From: Candidatus Taylorbacteria bacterium | GTDB lineage: Bacteria; Patescibacteriota; Minisyncoccia; Phycocordibacterales; HO2-43-120 | Assembly (NCBI GenBank): GCA_039934295.1 | Contig: JBDTMN010000010.1 | Span: 1 to 46,419 of the forward strand | Reading direction: 5' to 3' | DNA: 46,419 bases | Part shown: positions 32,451-40,172 of the stretch, in pieces | Layout of the letters: each line of letters opens with the position of its first letter | Position numbering within the stretch: the first letter of the stretch is position 1 | Notes under the pieces: model-generated | What the model was told of the DNA's origin: nothing | The model's input: the letters and a program-made list of their open reading frames with translations, nothing else | Databases searched by the model: none | Translations under genes and position numbers: made by a program

Positions 32451-32873
32451 ATGGCAAAGAAAATCACAAAAAAACTAAAGCTCATTATTCCCGCAGGCAA
32501 GGCTAACCCTGCTCCGCCTATCGGTCCTACTTTGGGTCAGGCAAAAGTGAATATTGGAGAATTTGTCACCAGATTTAATGAAGGCACAAAATCCATGATG
32601 GGAGACTTGGTGCCTGTGGAGGTTACCGTTTTTGAAGACAAAACCTTCACACTGACTTTCAAGACCCCGCCAGCAACAGACTTGATTCTGAAAGCCATCG
32701 GCAAAGAAAAAGGATCGGGTAAAAATGCAGTAGAAAAAGTTGGAACTCTTTCTCGCGCCCAAGTAAAAATGATTGCGGAGAAGAAGCTCAAAGATTTGAA
32801 TGCGAACGACGTTGAGGCCGCGATGAAAATCATTGAAGGCTCGGCAAGATCGATGGGAGTGGACGTCAAGTAA
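32451..32873 (+). CDS. rplK: 50S ribosomal protein uL11
   Basis: The 140-aa protein builds the GTPase-associated centre of the large subunit. [29 protein letters not shown] and [11 protein letters not shown] are diagnostic. It lies 13 nt after nusG. The usual next gene, rplA (uL1), is absent; a GC-rich repeat, a terminator and the opposing folA follow. Confidence 0.97.
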   Translation: MAKKITKKLKLIIPAGKANPAPPIGPTLGQAKVNIGEFVTRFNEGTKSMMGDLVPVEVTVFEDKTFTLTFKTPPATDLILKAIGKEKGSGKNAVEKVGTLSRAQVKMIAEKKLKDLNANDVEAAMKIIEGSARSMGVDVK

Positions 32874-32885
32874 GTTGAAAGTGTA

Positions 32886-32934
32886 ACCCGCCCGAACGTG
32901 ACCCGCCCGAACGTGCCGTTTCGGAACGGGCGGG
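32886..32934. repeat. GC-rich repeat after rplK
   Basis: ACCCGCCCGAACGTG occurs twice in tandem (32886-32900 and 32901-32915). The 3' part pairs with CGGGCGGG, and 32911-32934 matches the inverse complement of 14493-14516 at 23 of 24 bases. Confidence 0.85.
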
Positions 32935-32959
32935 AGTAAAAAGTGAAAAGTTGAAGCAA

Positions 32960-32990
32960 AAAACTGTCCGCCTTAGGCGGGCAGTTTTTT
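32960..32990 (+). terminator. intrinsic terminator of the secE-nusG-rplK transcript
   Basis: ACTGTCCGCC (32963-32972) pairs with GGCGGGCAGT (32976-32985) including one G-T, loop TTA, then T5. Confidence 0.9.
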
Positions 32991-33029
32991 CTAACTTACT
33001 AACTTACTAGCATACTAACTTACACTCTC

Positions 33030-33548
33030 TTATCTCTCCAAATCAATCCAGGTGTAATGGAGACCGGTTTTAAGGTCGGAGCGGTTTTCTCTGAACGTTT
33101 CTTTTTTAAAATCACTGTGGTCGGGGAAAAAGACATCGCCCTCTGCATCAGATTCGACAAGCGTAAGGTACAATTTGTCGACGAAAGGGAGAGCCTCTTT
33201 GTATATCTCTCCTCCGCCTATGACGAAGATCTCTCTTCTCCCGTTGTCATTTCCGGATTGATTCTCAATTTCTCTGGCTTTTTCAATCGCTTCTTCGATC
33301 GAATGGAGGACAATAACTCCCTCCGGGTGGTAATCCTTGTTTCTGGTGACCACCAGATTTTCTCTTTCCGGAAGCGGTCTGCCGATGGATTCGAAAGTTT
33401 TTCTTCCCATGATGATGGGGTGGCCTCGAGTAATCGCCTTGAATCGCTTCAAGTCGTCGGGAATTCTGAAAAGGAGCTTGCCTCCCTGTCCAATGGCCGC
33501 ATTTTTTCTGGTGATTGCAACTACGATACTGATTTTAGGTTTTGTCAT
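33030..33548 (-). CDS. folA: dihydrofolate reductase
   Basis: The 172-aa enzyme restores tetrahydrofolate from dihydrofolate made by ThyA. ISIVVAITRKNAAIGQGGKLLFRIPDDLKRFK contains the catalytic Asp (PDD). MGRKTFESIGRPLP and VIGGGEIYKEALP are the NADPH-binding blocks. It is the only minus-strand protein gene here. A TATAAT at about 33569-33574 (minus strand) serves it, with a 20-nt leader. It faces away from the CYTH gene and converges on rplK. Confidence 0.96.
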   Translation of the reverse strand: MTKPKISIVVAITRKNAAIGQGGKLLFRIPDDLKRFKAITRGHPIIMGRKTFESIGRPLPERENLVVTRNKDYHPEGVIVLHSIEEAIEKAREIENQSGNDNGRREIFVIGGGEIYKEALPFVDKLYLTLVESDAEGDVFFPDHSDFKKETFRENRSDLKTGLHYTWIDLER

Positions 33549-33568
33549 GTTGATTTGACTTACGGGTC

Positions 33569-33574
33569 TATTAT
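33569..33574 (-). promoter_or_regulatory. -10 box of folA
   Basis: Read on the minus strand, TATAAT lies about 20 nt upstream of the folA ATG. The gap to the diverging CYTH gene is only 49 bp. Confidence 0.5.
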
Positions 33575-33597
33575 ACTTACAACAATTATAAAAAACC

Positions 33598-34272
33598 ATG
33601 GGACACCAATACGAAATAGAAATAAAAACCCTCCTCGGAGAGAAAAAGAATGCCGATGATTTTCGAGCGAAGCTTGAAGCTAAGGGAGCAGTTCCAGGTA
33701 AAAAAGGAAGACAACTTAACCATTACTTTGTGGGGAGAGATCTTTCCAGTTTTCGTGACAGACTTTTTCCTTTTATTGAGTCGGACAAAAAATCTCTTTT
33801 TACAGATATCGTAACTCGCGCTAAGGATTTTTCTATCCGCACAAGACAGACGGATGATACATTGCTTTTGGTAGTGAAGGCATCGGTTGGCGAGGGGTCA
33901 AGCGCGAATGCAGTTTCTAGAATGGAATTTGAATCTGTTATACTTGACAAAACGCTCGATGAACTCGACAAAATTATTTTAGTCTCTGGTTTGGAATACC
34001 AAGCGAAATGGTCCAGGGAGAGGGAAGAATTTACCGTGGGAGATATTACCGTGTGTCTTGACCGCAATGCAGGATATGGCTACCTTGCCGAATTTGAAAA
34101 AGTTGTAGATGATGAAAAAAAGAAAGACAGCGTTCGGTCTAATCTCGAGCTTCTTATGAAAGAACTAGGTGTAGAGGAATTAAAACAGGATCGCCTAGAG
34201 CGGATGTTTTCGCATTATAATCGGAACTGGCGGGATTATTACGGAACTGATAAAGTATTTAACATAGAGTGA
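33598..34272 (+). CDS. CYTH-domain protein
   Basis: The 224-aa protein belongs to the CYTH fold (triphosphate tunnel enzymes: class IV adenylate cyclase, thiamine triphosphatase, triphosphatases). YEIEIKTLL near the start holds the ExExK metal motif. SIRTRQTDDTLLLVVK, SRMEFESV, AKWSREREEFTV and YLAEFEKVV carry the alternating basic and acidic residues that line the tunnel. Substrate is not predictable. It may be a polyphosphate- or nucleotide-related enzyme; neighbours concern dTMP synthesis but need not be linked. Confidence 0.85.
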   Translation: MGHQYEIEIKTLLGEKKNADDFRAKLEAKGAVPGKKGRQLNHYFVGRDLSSFRDRLFPFIESDKKSLFTDIVTRAKDFSIRTRQTDDTLLLVVKASVGEGSSANAVSRMEFESVILDKTLDELDKIILVSGLEYQAKWSREREEFTVGDITVCLDRNAGYGYLAEFEKVVDDEKKKDSVRSNLELLMKELGVEELKQDRLERMFSHYNRNWRDYYGTDKVFNIE

Positions 34273-34393
34273 GGTCTGCATATTTGGCGCTCTTCTTCGT
34301 TGCTTTCTCCGCATGTTCCCGCAGAGTAGCATTAACTACACTTTGGTCACATTGCTCGAAAGCGCCTCGAATAGCATCCAAATATGCAGACCT
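34272..34393. repeat. 122-bp element with 16-bp perfect terminal inverted repeats
   Basis: AGGTCTGCATATTTGG (34272-34287) is exactly complementary to CCAAATATGCAGACCT (34378-34393). Inside, GGCGCT (34286-34291) is also complementary to AGCGCC (34361-34366). There is no ORF inside. It could be a MITE-like insertion or a folded RNA; it fills most of the gap between the CYTH gene and dcd. Confidence 0.8.
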
Positions 34394-34421
34394 AAAAATA
34401 TTAGCTTAACAAATCATTACG

Positions 34422-35000
34422 ATGTTTCTCTCCGACGTTGACATAAAAAAAGCAATCAAAGATGGTTCAATAACCATTCGGCCTTTTCATTTGAAGCAAC
34501 TTCAACTTGCAAGCTACGATGTGAAGCTTGGGAATGAGTTTGAAGTCACCAATCGCCATTCCACAACTGCCGTGGACCCTTCCAAAAAATTGTTTCCCAT
34601 GACGCGCACAATTCGCATCAAGGACGGGGAGCCTTTCATTCTTCACCCCGGAGAAAGCGTCTTGGGGAAACAGAAAGAGTTTATCGGAGTAGATAATCAT
34701 CATCTCATTTTACTCTCCGGGAAAAGCTCTCTGGCTCGGGCGGGGCTTGTTGTGCACAATACCGCGATGCTTTTTAATCCCGGGCACTATTTTTACCCGA
34801 CATTTGAGCTTGTAAACACCAACAATGTTCCCTTGATTCTTCGACCGGGAATGGAAGTGGCCCAGCTTTTATTTGCCCGCCTAACGAGCCCGACCAGCAA
34901 GGACTATAAAAAAGTGGGAAGATACGATCTCATTAATTCTGCGCATTTTGCGCCTAAAGGGGCGAATTCAAAAAAACCTTCTCAAAAAAGAAAGAAGTAA
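34422..35000 (+). CDS. dcd: dCTP deaminase
   Basis: The 192-aa enzyme makes dUTP (or directly dUMP in bifunctional forms) from dCTP. ASYDVKLGNEF, LHPGESVLGKQKE, GKSSLARAGLVVHNTA and FELVNTNNVPLILRPGMEVAQLLF follow the family, with the catalytic Glu in FELVN. Whether it is bifunctional cannot be told, but no separate dUTPase lies in the window. It starts the dcd-thyA-tmk run, with 11-12 nt gaps. Confidence 0.92.
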   Translation: MFLSDVDIKKAIKDGSITIRPFHLKQLQLASYDVKLGNEFEVTNRHSTTAVDPSKKLFPMTRTIRIKDGEPFILHPGESVLGKQKEFIGVDNHHLILLSGKSSLARAGLVVHNTAMLFNPGHYFYPTFELVNTNNVPLILRPGMEVAQLLFARLTSPTSKDYKKVGRYDLINSAHFAPKGANSKKPSQKRKK

Positions 35001-35011
35001 CTCTTAAAATT

Positions 35012-35986
35012 ATGGAGCATCCAGAATACCAATATTTAAATCTTTTAAAAGAGATTCTCAAGAAAGGAGATCGGCAAGTTGATGCAGGGCATGGTCGCGC
35101 AACCTACGGAGTTTTCGGACGACAAATCCGCTTCGATCTATCGAAGGGCTTTCCGCTCATTACAACAAAAAAAGTATATTGGAATGGAGTTCTGCACGAG
35201 CTTAATTGGTTTCTTAAGGGGATGTCGAATATTCGCTACCTGGTGGAGAACAATGTCCATATTTGGGATGACTACCCCTTTCAAATGTATTCTGAACTGT
35301 CAAAAAAAGGAAAATTACCGGAATTGACTAAAGAGGAATTTATTTCAAAAATAAAAGGCGATGCTGTGTTTGCAAAGAAATACGGTGAGTTGCCACACAT
35401 TTACGGTGAGCTATGGCGCAGGTGGCCGGCAAAAGACGGAAGAGTAATAGACCAACTTAATTTTGCGGTTGACGAATTGCGCAATGACCCTGGGTGCCAC
35501 AACGCCATTGTTTCTTCTTGGAATCCGGAGTATCTCTATTCCATGGCAAAGCCGGAGGAGGTGAACCATTTTCCCATCTGCCACAATATGTTTCAGTTTA
35601 ATATTAAGAACGAAAAGCTCTCGCTCCAGCTCTATCAGCGCTCGGCGGATATATTTTTAGGAGTGCCGTTCAATATCGCAAGCTACGCGCTTTTGTGCCA
35701 CATCGTCGCGCGAATTCTTGGACGGGAGGTGGGCGAATACGTGCACACCTTCGGAGATGTCCATATTTACGAAAATCATTTTGACGCGGTCCGTGAACAA
35801 CTTTTAAGGAAACCGAAAAAATTTCCAACTCTTTCCATTTCGAAAGAGGCCAAAAGTTTAGCCAATTTCAAGACTGAACACGTGGTGCTTACGGGATATA
35901 ACCCACATCCGACAATCAAGGCGGAACTGACGGTTGCAGGATTGCGAAATCTCGACAACAAGCCGAGTGGCATAAGAAATGCATAA
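35012..35986 (+). CDS. thyA: thymidylate synthase
   Basis: The 324-aa enzyme methylates dUMP to dTMP with methylenetetrahydrofolate. HFPICHNMFQF has the active-site Cys, QLYQRSADIFLGVPFNIASYALL is the folate/nucleotide block, and HTFGDVHIYENH the C-terminal landmark. It is longer than the usual 264 aa, mainly by a mid-part insertion typical of some bacterial forms. It sits between dcd and tmk. Confidence 0.97.
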   Translation: MEHPEYQYLNLLKEILKKGDRQVDAGHGRATYGVFGRQIRFDLSKGFPLITTKKVYWNGVLHELNWFLKGMSNIRYLVENNVHIWDDYPFQMYSELSKKGKLPELTKEEFISKIKGDAVFAKKYGELPHIYGELWRRWPAKDGRVIDQLNFAVDELRNDPGCHNAIVSSWNPEYLYSMAKPEEVNHFPICHNMFQFNIKNEKLSLQLYQRSADIFLGVPFNIASYALLCHIVARILGREVGEYVHTFGDVHIYENHFDAVREQLLRKPKKFPTLSISKEAKSLANFKTEHVVLTGYNPHPTIKAELTVAGLRNLDNKPSGIRNA

Positions 35987-35998
35987 TTTCATTATTGG

Positions 35999-36667
35999 AT
36001 GAAAAAAGGGAAACTCATTGTCATTGAGGGCACCGATGGGTCGGGAAAGGCGACACAGGTTGCGCTTCTTCTAAAAAGACTTAAAAAAGAAGGAAAAAAA
36101 GTTAGTGCTCTCGACTTTCCTAGATACGAAAAGCCGTCCTCATATTTTGTGGGAAAATATTTAAGAGGGGAGTATGGAAAAGTCGGTCCCTACAAAGCAT
36201 CTCTTTTTTATGCGCTCGACCGCTATGACGCGTCTTTCGAGATTAAAAAAAAGCTTGAACAAGGTTACACGGTACTCTCTGACCGATACGTGTCCGCCAA
36301 TATGGGACATCAAGGAAGTAAGATAAGCAATCGAAAAAAGCGCGAGCATTTTTTGCGTTGGCTCGATAATTTGGAATATGAAATTTTCGGCATTCCTCGG
36401 CCCTCTCTTACCATATTGCTTAACATTCCTCCTCTCTTGGGACAAAAATTAGTGGACGGCAAGAAACGAAGGGCATATCTTGGAAAAAGGAAAAGGGATA
36501 TCCACGAGGATGATATAGGGCATCTAAAAAAAACGTCCATGATGTACCTCTCCTTAGCGAGGAAATATCGCTGGACCGTAATCAATTGCACATCTGGAGA
36601 CACTCTTCTTTCTCGCGAATTTATTCACGAAAAAATTTTTCAAGAAGTAAAAAAACTTCTTCCATAA
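35999..36667 (+). CDS. tmk: thymidylate kinase
   Basis: The 222-aa kinase turns dTMP into dTDP. IVIEGTDGSGKATQ is the P-loop, ALDFPRYE the DR(Y/H)-type substrate motif region, and SDRYVSANMGHQG the conserved DRY block. It is 12 nt after thyA and completes the dCTP-to-dTDP route of this cluster. Confidence 0.94.
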   Translation: MKKGKLIVIEGTDGSGKATQVALLLKRLKKEGKKVSALDFPRYEKPSSYFVGKYLRGEYGKVGPYKASLFYALDRYDASFEIKKKLEQGYTVLSDRYVSANMGHQGSKISNRKKREHFLRWLDNLEYEIFGIPRPSLTILLNIPPLLGQKLVDGKKRRAYLGKRKRDIHEDDIGHLKKTSMMYLSLARKYRWTVINCTSGDTLLSREFIHEKIFQEVKKLLP

Positions 36668-36778
36668 TTCTTGAGCATCTTGTTTCAAGGATTCCCTGCT
36701 ACTAGCGACATATTGTTAGCGGCTTTTCTTTTTGGCGCGGATTGCTACAATACCTCCACTAGCCAACATATAGCTCCA

Positions 36779-37984
36779 ATGAAGGATTTACAAGTCAAAA
36801 AGCTCATAGAGGCCGAGAAAAAAAGGCAGAAAAAAGTGATTAACTTAATCGCTTCGGAGAACTATGTGTCGAAGGATGTGCTTGAAGCTCTCGGCTCCGA
36901 GCTTACCAACAAGTATGGAGAGGGGTATCCGGGCAAGCGGTATTATCGCGGGACAAAAATCGTTGATGAAGTGGAAAAATTGGCGCAAAATCGAGCGCTT
37001 GAACTTTTTGGCCTAAAAGCAGAGGAATGGGCGGTAAATGTTCAGGCATTGTCCGGTTCTCCAGCAAATCTCGCGGTGTACTTGGCCCTCGTTCCCCAGG
37101 GCAATTCTTCTTCACAGGGAGCAAAGACCGCGCGCGGAAAAATAATGGGCATGAGCTTGAGCCACGGAGGCCATCTGACTCATGGGCAAAAAGTTTCAAT
37201 GACGGGAAAATTTTGGGACTCCGTGCTTTACGGTGTTTCCGCAAAAACGGAGCTCCTTGAGTATGAGGAGGTGAAAAGGATGGCGATTGCCGAAAAGCCA
37301 ACTATTATTGTTGCCGGTTTTACCGCTTACGCGCACATTGTTGATTTTAAAAAATTTCGCGAAATTGCCGACGCTTCCAAGGCACTGCTTATGGTTGATA
37401 TGTCTCACTTTGCCGGGCTTGTTGCTGGCGGGGCGTACCCCTCTCCTTTTCCGTTCGCGGATATTGTCACCACGACTACCCACAAAACACTTCGTGGTCC
37501 TCGCTCGGCCCTTATTTTTTCTCGAAGGGACGCTCGAGAATTGTATAAAAAAATAGATAAGGCGATTATCCCGGGGCTTCAAGGCGGACCGCATTTCAAC
37601 CAGATAGCGGCTGTGGCTGTCGCTTTAAAAGAGGCAAAAACTCCTGCTTTCAAAAAATATGCCGTCCAAGTAAAAAAGAATGCGAAAGCGCTTTCCGACA
37701 AACTTATGAGCCTCGGCTGGAGAATAGTGGAGGGTGGAACGGAGAGTCACCTTCTTCGCGTGGATGTTTGGAAAGGGGGAGAGGGAATCGGAGGCAAAGA
37801 AGCGGCGGAAAAACTTGAGGCGGAGGGCATTATTGTAAACGAAAACATGATTCCTTTTGACACTCGGAAACCTTGGGACCCTTCTGGCATCCGCCTCGGT
37901 TCTCCTGCCGAAACGACGCGGGGACTCAAGGAAAAAGATTTTATTGCGATTGCAAAAAGAATAGATACAATTCTCCGCAAATAA
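36779..37984 (+). CDS. glyA: serine hydroxymethyltransferase
   Basis: The 401-aa PLP enzyme makes glycine and methylenetetrahydrofolate from serine. LIASENYVS, NKYGEGYPGKRYYRG, the PLP Lys in TTTHKTLRGPRSAL and GGPHFNQIAAVAVAL are all intact. I chose ATG at 36779, right before KDLQVKKLIEAEKKRQ; the ATG at 36671 would add 36 unfitting residues. An extended -10 (TGC-TACAAT, 36743-36751) gives a leader of about 20 nt. Confidence 0.95.
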   Translation: MKDLQVKKLIEAEKKRQKKVINLIASENYVSKDVLEALGSELTNKYGEGYPGKRYYRGTKIVDEVEKLAQNRALELFGLKAEEWAVNVQALSGSPANLAVYLALVPQGNSSSQGAKTARGKIMGMSLSHGGHLTHGQKVSMTGKFWDSVLYGVSAKTELLEYEEVKRMAIAEKPTIIVAGFTAYAHIVDFKKFREIADASKALLMVDMSHFAGLVAGGAYPSPFPFADIVTTTTHKTLRGPRSALIFSRRDARELYKKIDKAIIPGLQGGPHFNQIAAVAVALKEAKTPAFKKYAVQVKKNAKALSDKLMSLGWRIVEGGTESHLLRVDVWKGGEGIGGKEAAEKLEAEGIIVNENMIPFDTRKPWDPSGIRLGSPAETTRGLKEKDFIAIAKRIDTILRK

Positions 37985-37991
37985 TTCTTGT

Positions 37992-38954
37992 ATGACAGCT
38001 CAACAGAAACAAAGAAAGGTTGTGGTTATTGGAGGCGGAACGGGGAATTCAAGCGTCCTTCGGGGCCTGAAGCGATATCCATTTGCAATTACTGCAATCG
38101 TTACGATGTTTGATTCTGGAAGTTCAAGCGGGATTCTAAGGGACGAGTTCGGCATTCTTCCTCCGGGTGATGTCAGGCAGTGTCTCATCGCTCTCGCGGA
38201 GGAAAAAAAAGAGCCTATGTTGAGGGAGCTGTTCGCATATCGGTTTAAAAATGGCGGAACATTGAATGGGCATAGTTTCGGCAATCTGTTCTTGACCGCC
38301 CTCACTCACATACTCAAAGACGACGCGAAAGCGATCAAGAAAGCGGGGGAACTTTTGAATATTAACGGCCAAGTCCTTCCTGTTTCTCTCGATAATGCCC
38401 ATGTGCACGCCAGGCTTGAGGACGGCACAATCATTGAAGGCGAGACCAATATTTCCGTTCCCAAACATGATGGTAATCTCAAAGTGAAAGAGGTGTTTCT
38501 CGCACCGAGTGCCAAGCTATTTCTCGAAGCGAAAAAGGCAATCGTCGGCGCCGACTTGGTTATCATCGGTCCCGGGGGGTTGTATTCTTCTCTTATTCCC
38601 AATCTTTTGGTGGAAGGCATGAAGGAAGCGCTTCGGAAAAGCAGGGCAAAGAAGATTTACATCATGAATCTTATGACTCGATGGGGAGAAACGAACAATC
38701 TTTCCGCTTCCGATTGCGCAAGAGAAATTCTTTCTTACGCTCGCATCGAAAAGTTTGACTTCATTATCTGCAATAGCAAGAAAGTTTCCAAAAAAGTTAT
38801 GGGCGCGTACGCCAAGGAGAAAAAATATCCAGTTGTCTTGGATGATGATTTGGCAAAATACGGAAAAAAAATTGTTGCCTCGTCGCTTTACAAAGGCGAT
38901 GACCTCCTGCGACACGATTCCGACGCTCTCGCCAAAATTATCGCCTCTCTATAA
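37992..38954 (+). CDS. YvcK/CofD-like protein (gluconeogenesis factor family)
   Basis: The 320-aa protein has KVVVIGGGTGNSSVLRGLKRYP at the N-terminus, then the MFDSGSSSGILRDEFGILPPGDVRQCL block and GHSFGNLFLTAL, as in YvcK. In other bacteria YvcK binds UDP-sugars and supports cell-wall synthesis and cell shape on gluconeogenic substrates. The usual ADDGGSSG motif reads FDSGSSSG here. It lies 7 nt after glyA. Confidence 0.9.
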   Translation: MTAQQKQRKVVVIGGGTGNSSVLRGLKRYPFAITAIVTMFDSGSSSGILRDEFGILPPGDVRQCLIALAEEKKEPMLRELFAYRFKNGGTLNGHSFGNLFLTALTHILKDDAKAIKKAGELLNINGQVLPVSLDNAHVHARLEDGTIIEGETNISVPKHDGNLKVKEVFLAPSAKLFLEAKKAIVGADLVIIGPGGLYSSLIPNLLVEGMKEALRKSRAKKIYIMNLMTRWGETNNLSASDCAREILSYARIEKFDFIICNSKKVSKKVMGAYAKEKKYPVVLDDDLAKYGKKIVASSLYKGDDLLRHDSDALAKIIASL

Positions 38955-38958
38955 CGAT

Positions 38959-39447
38959 ATGAAGTCCACGAAACTCTACATTTTTGACCTTGACGACACA
39001 CTCTATGACACGTCCTTCCGGCTTGACGAAGTCACGCCCAATTTTGAGACTATGAAATTATTTCCCGACGCTTTGGAAATTCTCAAAAAAAAGGAGCCGG
39101 AAAAAATCTTGGTCACGCATGGGGAGAGAAAGAGGCAGGAGAAAAAAATAAAAACATTGGGAATCCGCGGGTATTTTAAGGAAATTTACATCTGTGCAGA
39201 CGGGACGGAGAAACTGGAACTTTTTAAAAAAATAGTGAAGGAGTATGGAGTAGAAAATCCCAAGAATTGTGTCATCATCGGTGATCGCGTTGATACCGAA
39301 ATTCGGTTTGGGAACATGCTCGGGTGCGTAACCGTGTATCTTCCACGGGGGAAATACTCGAAGCTCTCGCCTGTGGACGCAATCGAAATCCCCACATATA
39401 CTATCCATTCCTTTGCTGAATTGGAGTCTGCAATCGGTCGAGGCTAA
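38959..39447 (+). CDS. HAD-superfamily hydrolase
   Basis: The 162-aa protein has motif I YIFDLDDTLYD with the nucleophile Asp, a LVTHGER segment as motif II region, and GDRVDTEIRFGN as motif IV. The cap is very small. It should be a phosphatase of a small metabolite, substrate unknown. I chose ATG at 38959, only 4 nt after the previous stop; the long in-frame extension upstream overlaps that gene. Confidence 0.85.
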   Translation: MKSTKLYIFDLDDTLYDTSFRLDEVTPNFETMKLFPDALEILKKKEPEKILVTHGERKRQEKKIKTLGIRGYFKEIYICADGTEKLELFKKIVKEYGVENPKNCVIIGDRVDTEIRFGNMLGCVTVYLPRGKYSKLSPVDAIEIPTYTIHSFAELESAIGRG

Positions 39448-39451
39448 TTTG

Positions 39452-39460
39452 TGCTAAAAT
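39452..39460 (+). promoter_or_regulatory. extended -10 box before the gene at 39467
   Basis: TGC-TAAAAT ends 6 nt before the ATG at 39467; leaderless geometry again. Confidence 0.5.
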
Positions 39461-39466
39461 TACATA

Positions 39467-39973
39467 ATGAAACAGGACATAAAATTCGTTCTCTTTTCCG
39501 TCATTTTTATAGGTGTTTGTGTGTCGGTATGGGCATCGGTATTTGTGATAAAAGGCGGACAGTGGAACCAAGCACCGGTGTCCTCCTTTACTCCCGTTCC
39601 TACTGTTCTTCCCGAGCCAAAAGCGGAGTCGACGGCTTCATCTCCGATTTCTATCGATATAAAAGCTGAAGAAAGTGATTTTGAAATATGTATGGATGAG
39701 GAGCAGAAGAAGGTCCAGGGCGTGGACTACGAAAAGGGGTCGCTTCTTGTTTCGTTTACAAGTAGCGCGACTTTTCAAAAAGCGCGCGCGGTTATCGAGT
39801 CCAACAAATTAACCTACCAGTCTCGAGAAAATATGGAAGAGGATTTTAAAACTAATCATTGGCTTGGAGTTGTCGTCCCGAAGAAGGAAGAGATAAAATG
39901 GATTTGTGTATTGAAAGGAAATACTGCCGTTAAAAATGCTATTTTAAACAGGACATTCGAGTTGCACGAGTAA
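39467..39973 (+). CDS. small exported protein, unknown function
   Basis: I do not recognise this 168-aa protein. An N-terminal membrane helix (FVLFSVIFIGVCVSVWASVFVI, about residues 7-28) is followed by a Pro/Ser/Thr-rich linker (about 35-65). A folded domain with two Cys (ICMDEEQKK, WICVLKG) ends the protein. The Cys pair may form a disulphide outside the membrane. Confidence 0.7.
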   Translation: MKQDIKFVLFSVIFIGVCVSVWASVFVIKGGQWNQAPVSSFTPVPTVLPEPKAESTASSPISIDIKAEESDFEICMDEEQKKVQGVDYEKGSLLVSFTSSATFQKARAVIESNKLTYQSRENMEEDFKTNHWLGVVVPKKEEIKWICVLKGNTAVKNAILNRTFELHE

Positions 39974-40172
39974 AAACCACTCGCTCACGTTAAAAAAGAA
40001 AGCGCTCGTTTTTTCCAGCGAAAAACTCGCTAGTCCTCGCCCGCCGAAGAACCAAGCCGGCGGGCTGTGGACAATCTTTTTTAAAGAGAGCTCGCTCTCT
40101 CGAAAAAAACGCAGACTCTCGATCTCTTTTCATTAGGTTTTTCAGTGTTAAAATGGAAACCTGATAATAAAT
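39974..40172 (+). other. intergenic region with GC-rich and GAGAGC hairpins
   Basis: No gene is seen. GCCCGCCG (40039-40046) pairs with CGGCGGGC (40058-40065). AGAGAGC-TC-GCTCTCT forms a palindrome near 40086-40101, flanked by T and A runs, which could terminate transcripts in both directions. An extended -10 (TGT-TAAAAT, 40146-40154) precedes argS. Confidence 0.65.
40146..40154 (+). promoter_or_regulatory. extended -10 box of argS
   Basis: TGT-TAAAAT ends 18 nt before the ATG at 40173, so argS would have a short leader of about 12 nt. No Shine-Dalgarno is visible in it. Confidence 0.45.

Noticed and set aside
36671-36778. N-terminal extension or signal peptide on GlyA
   Set aside because: The 36 extra residues lack similarity and an extended -10 (36743-36751) lies within them; the start at 36779 fits the family.
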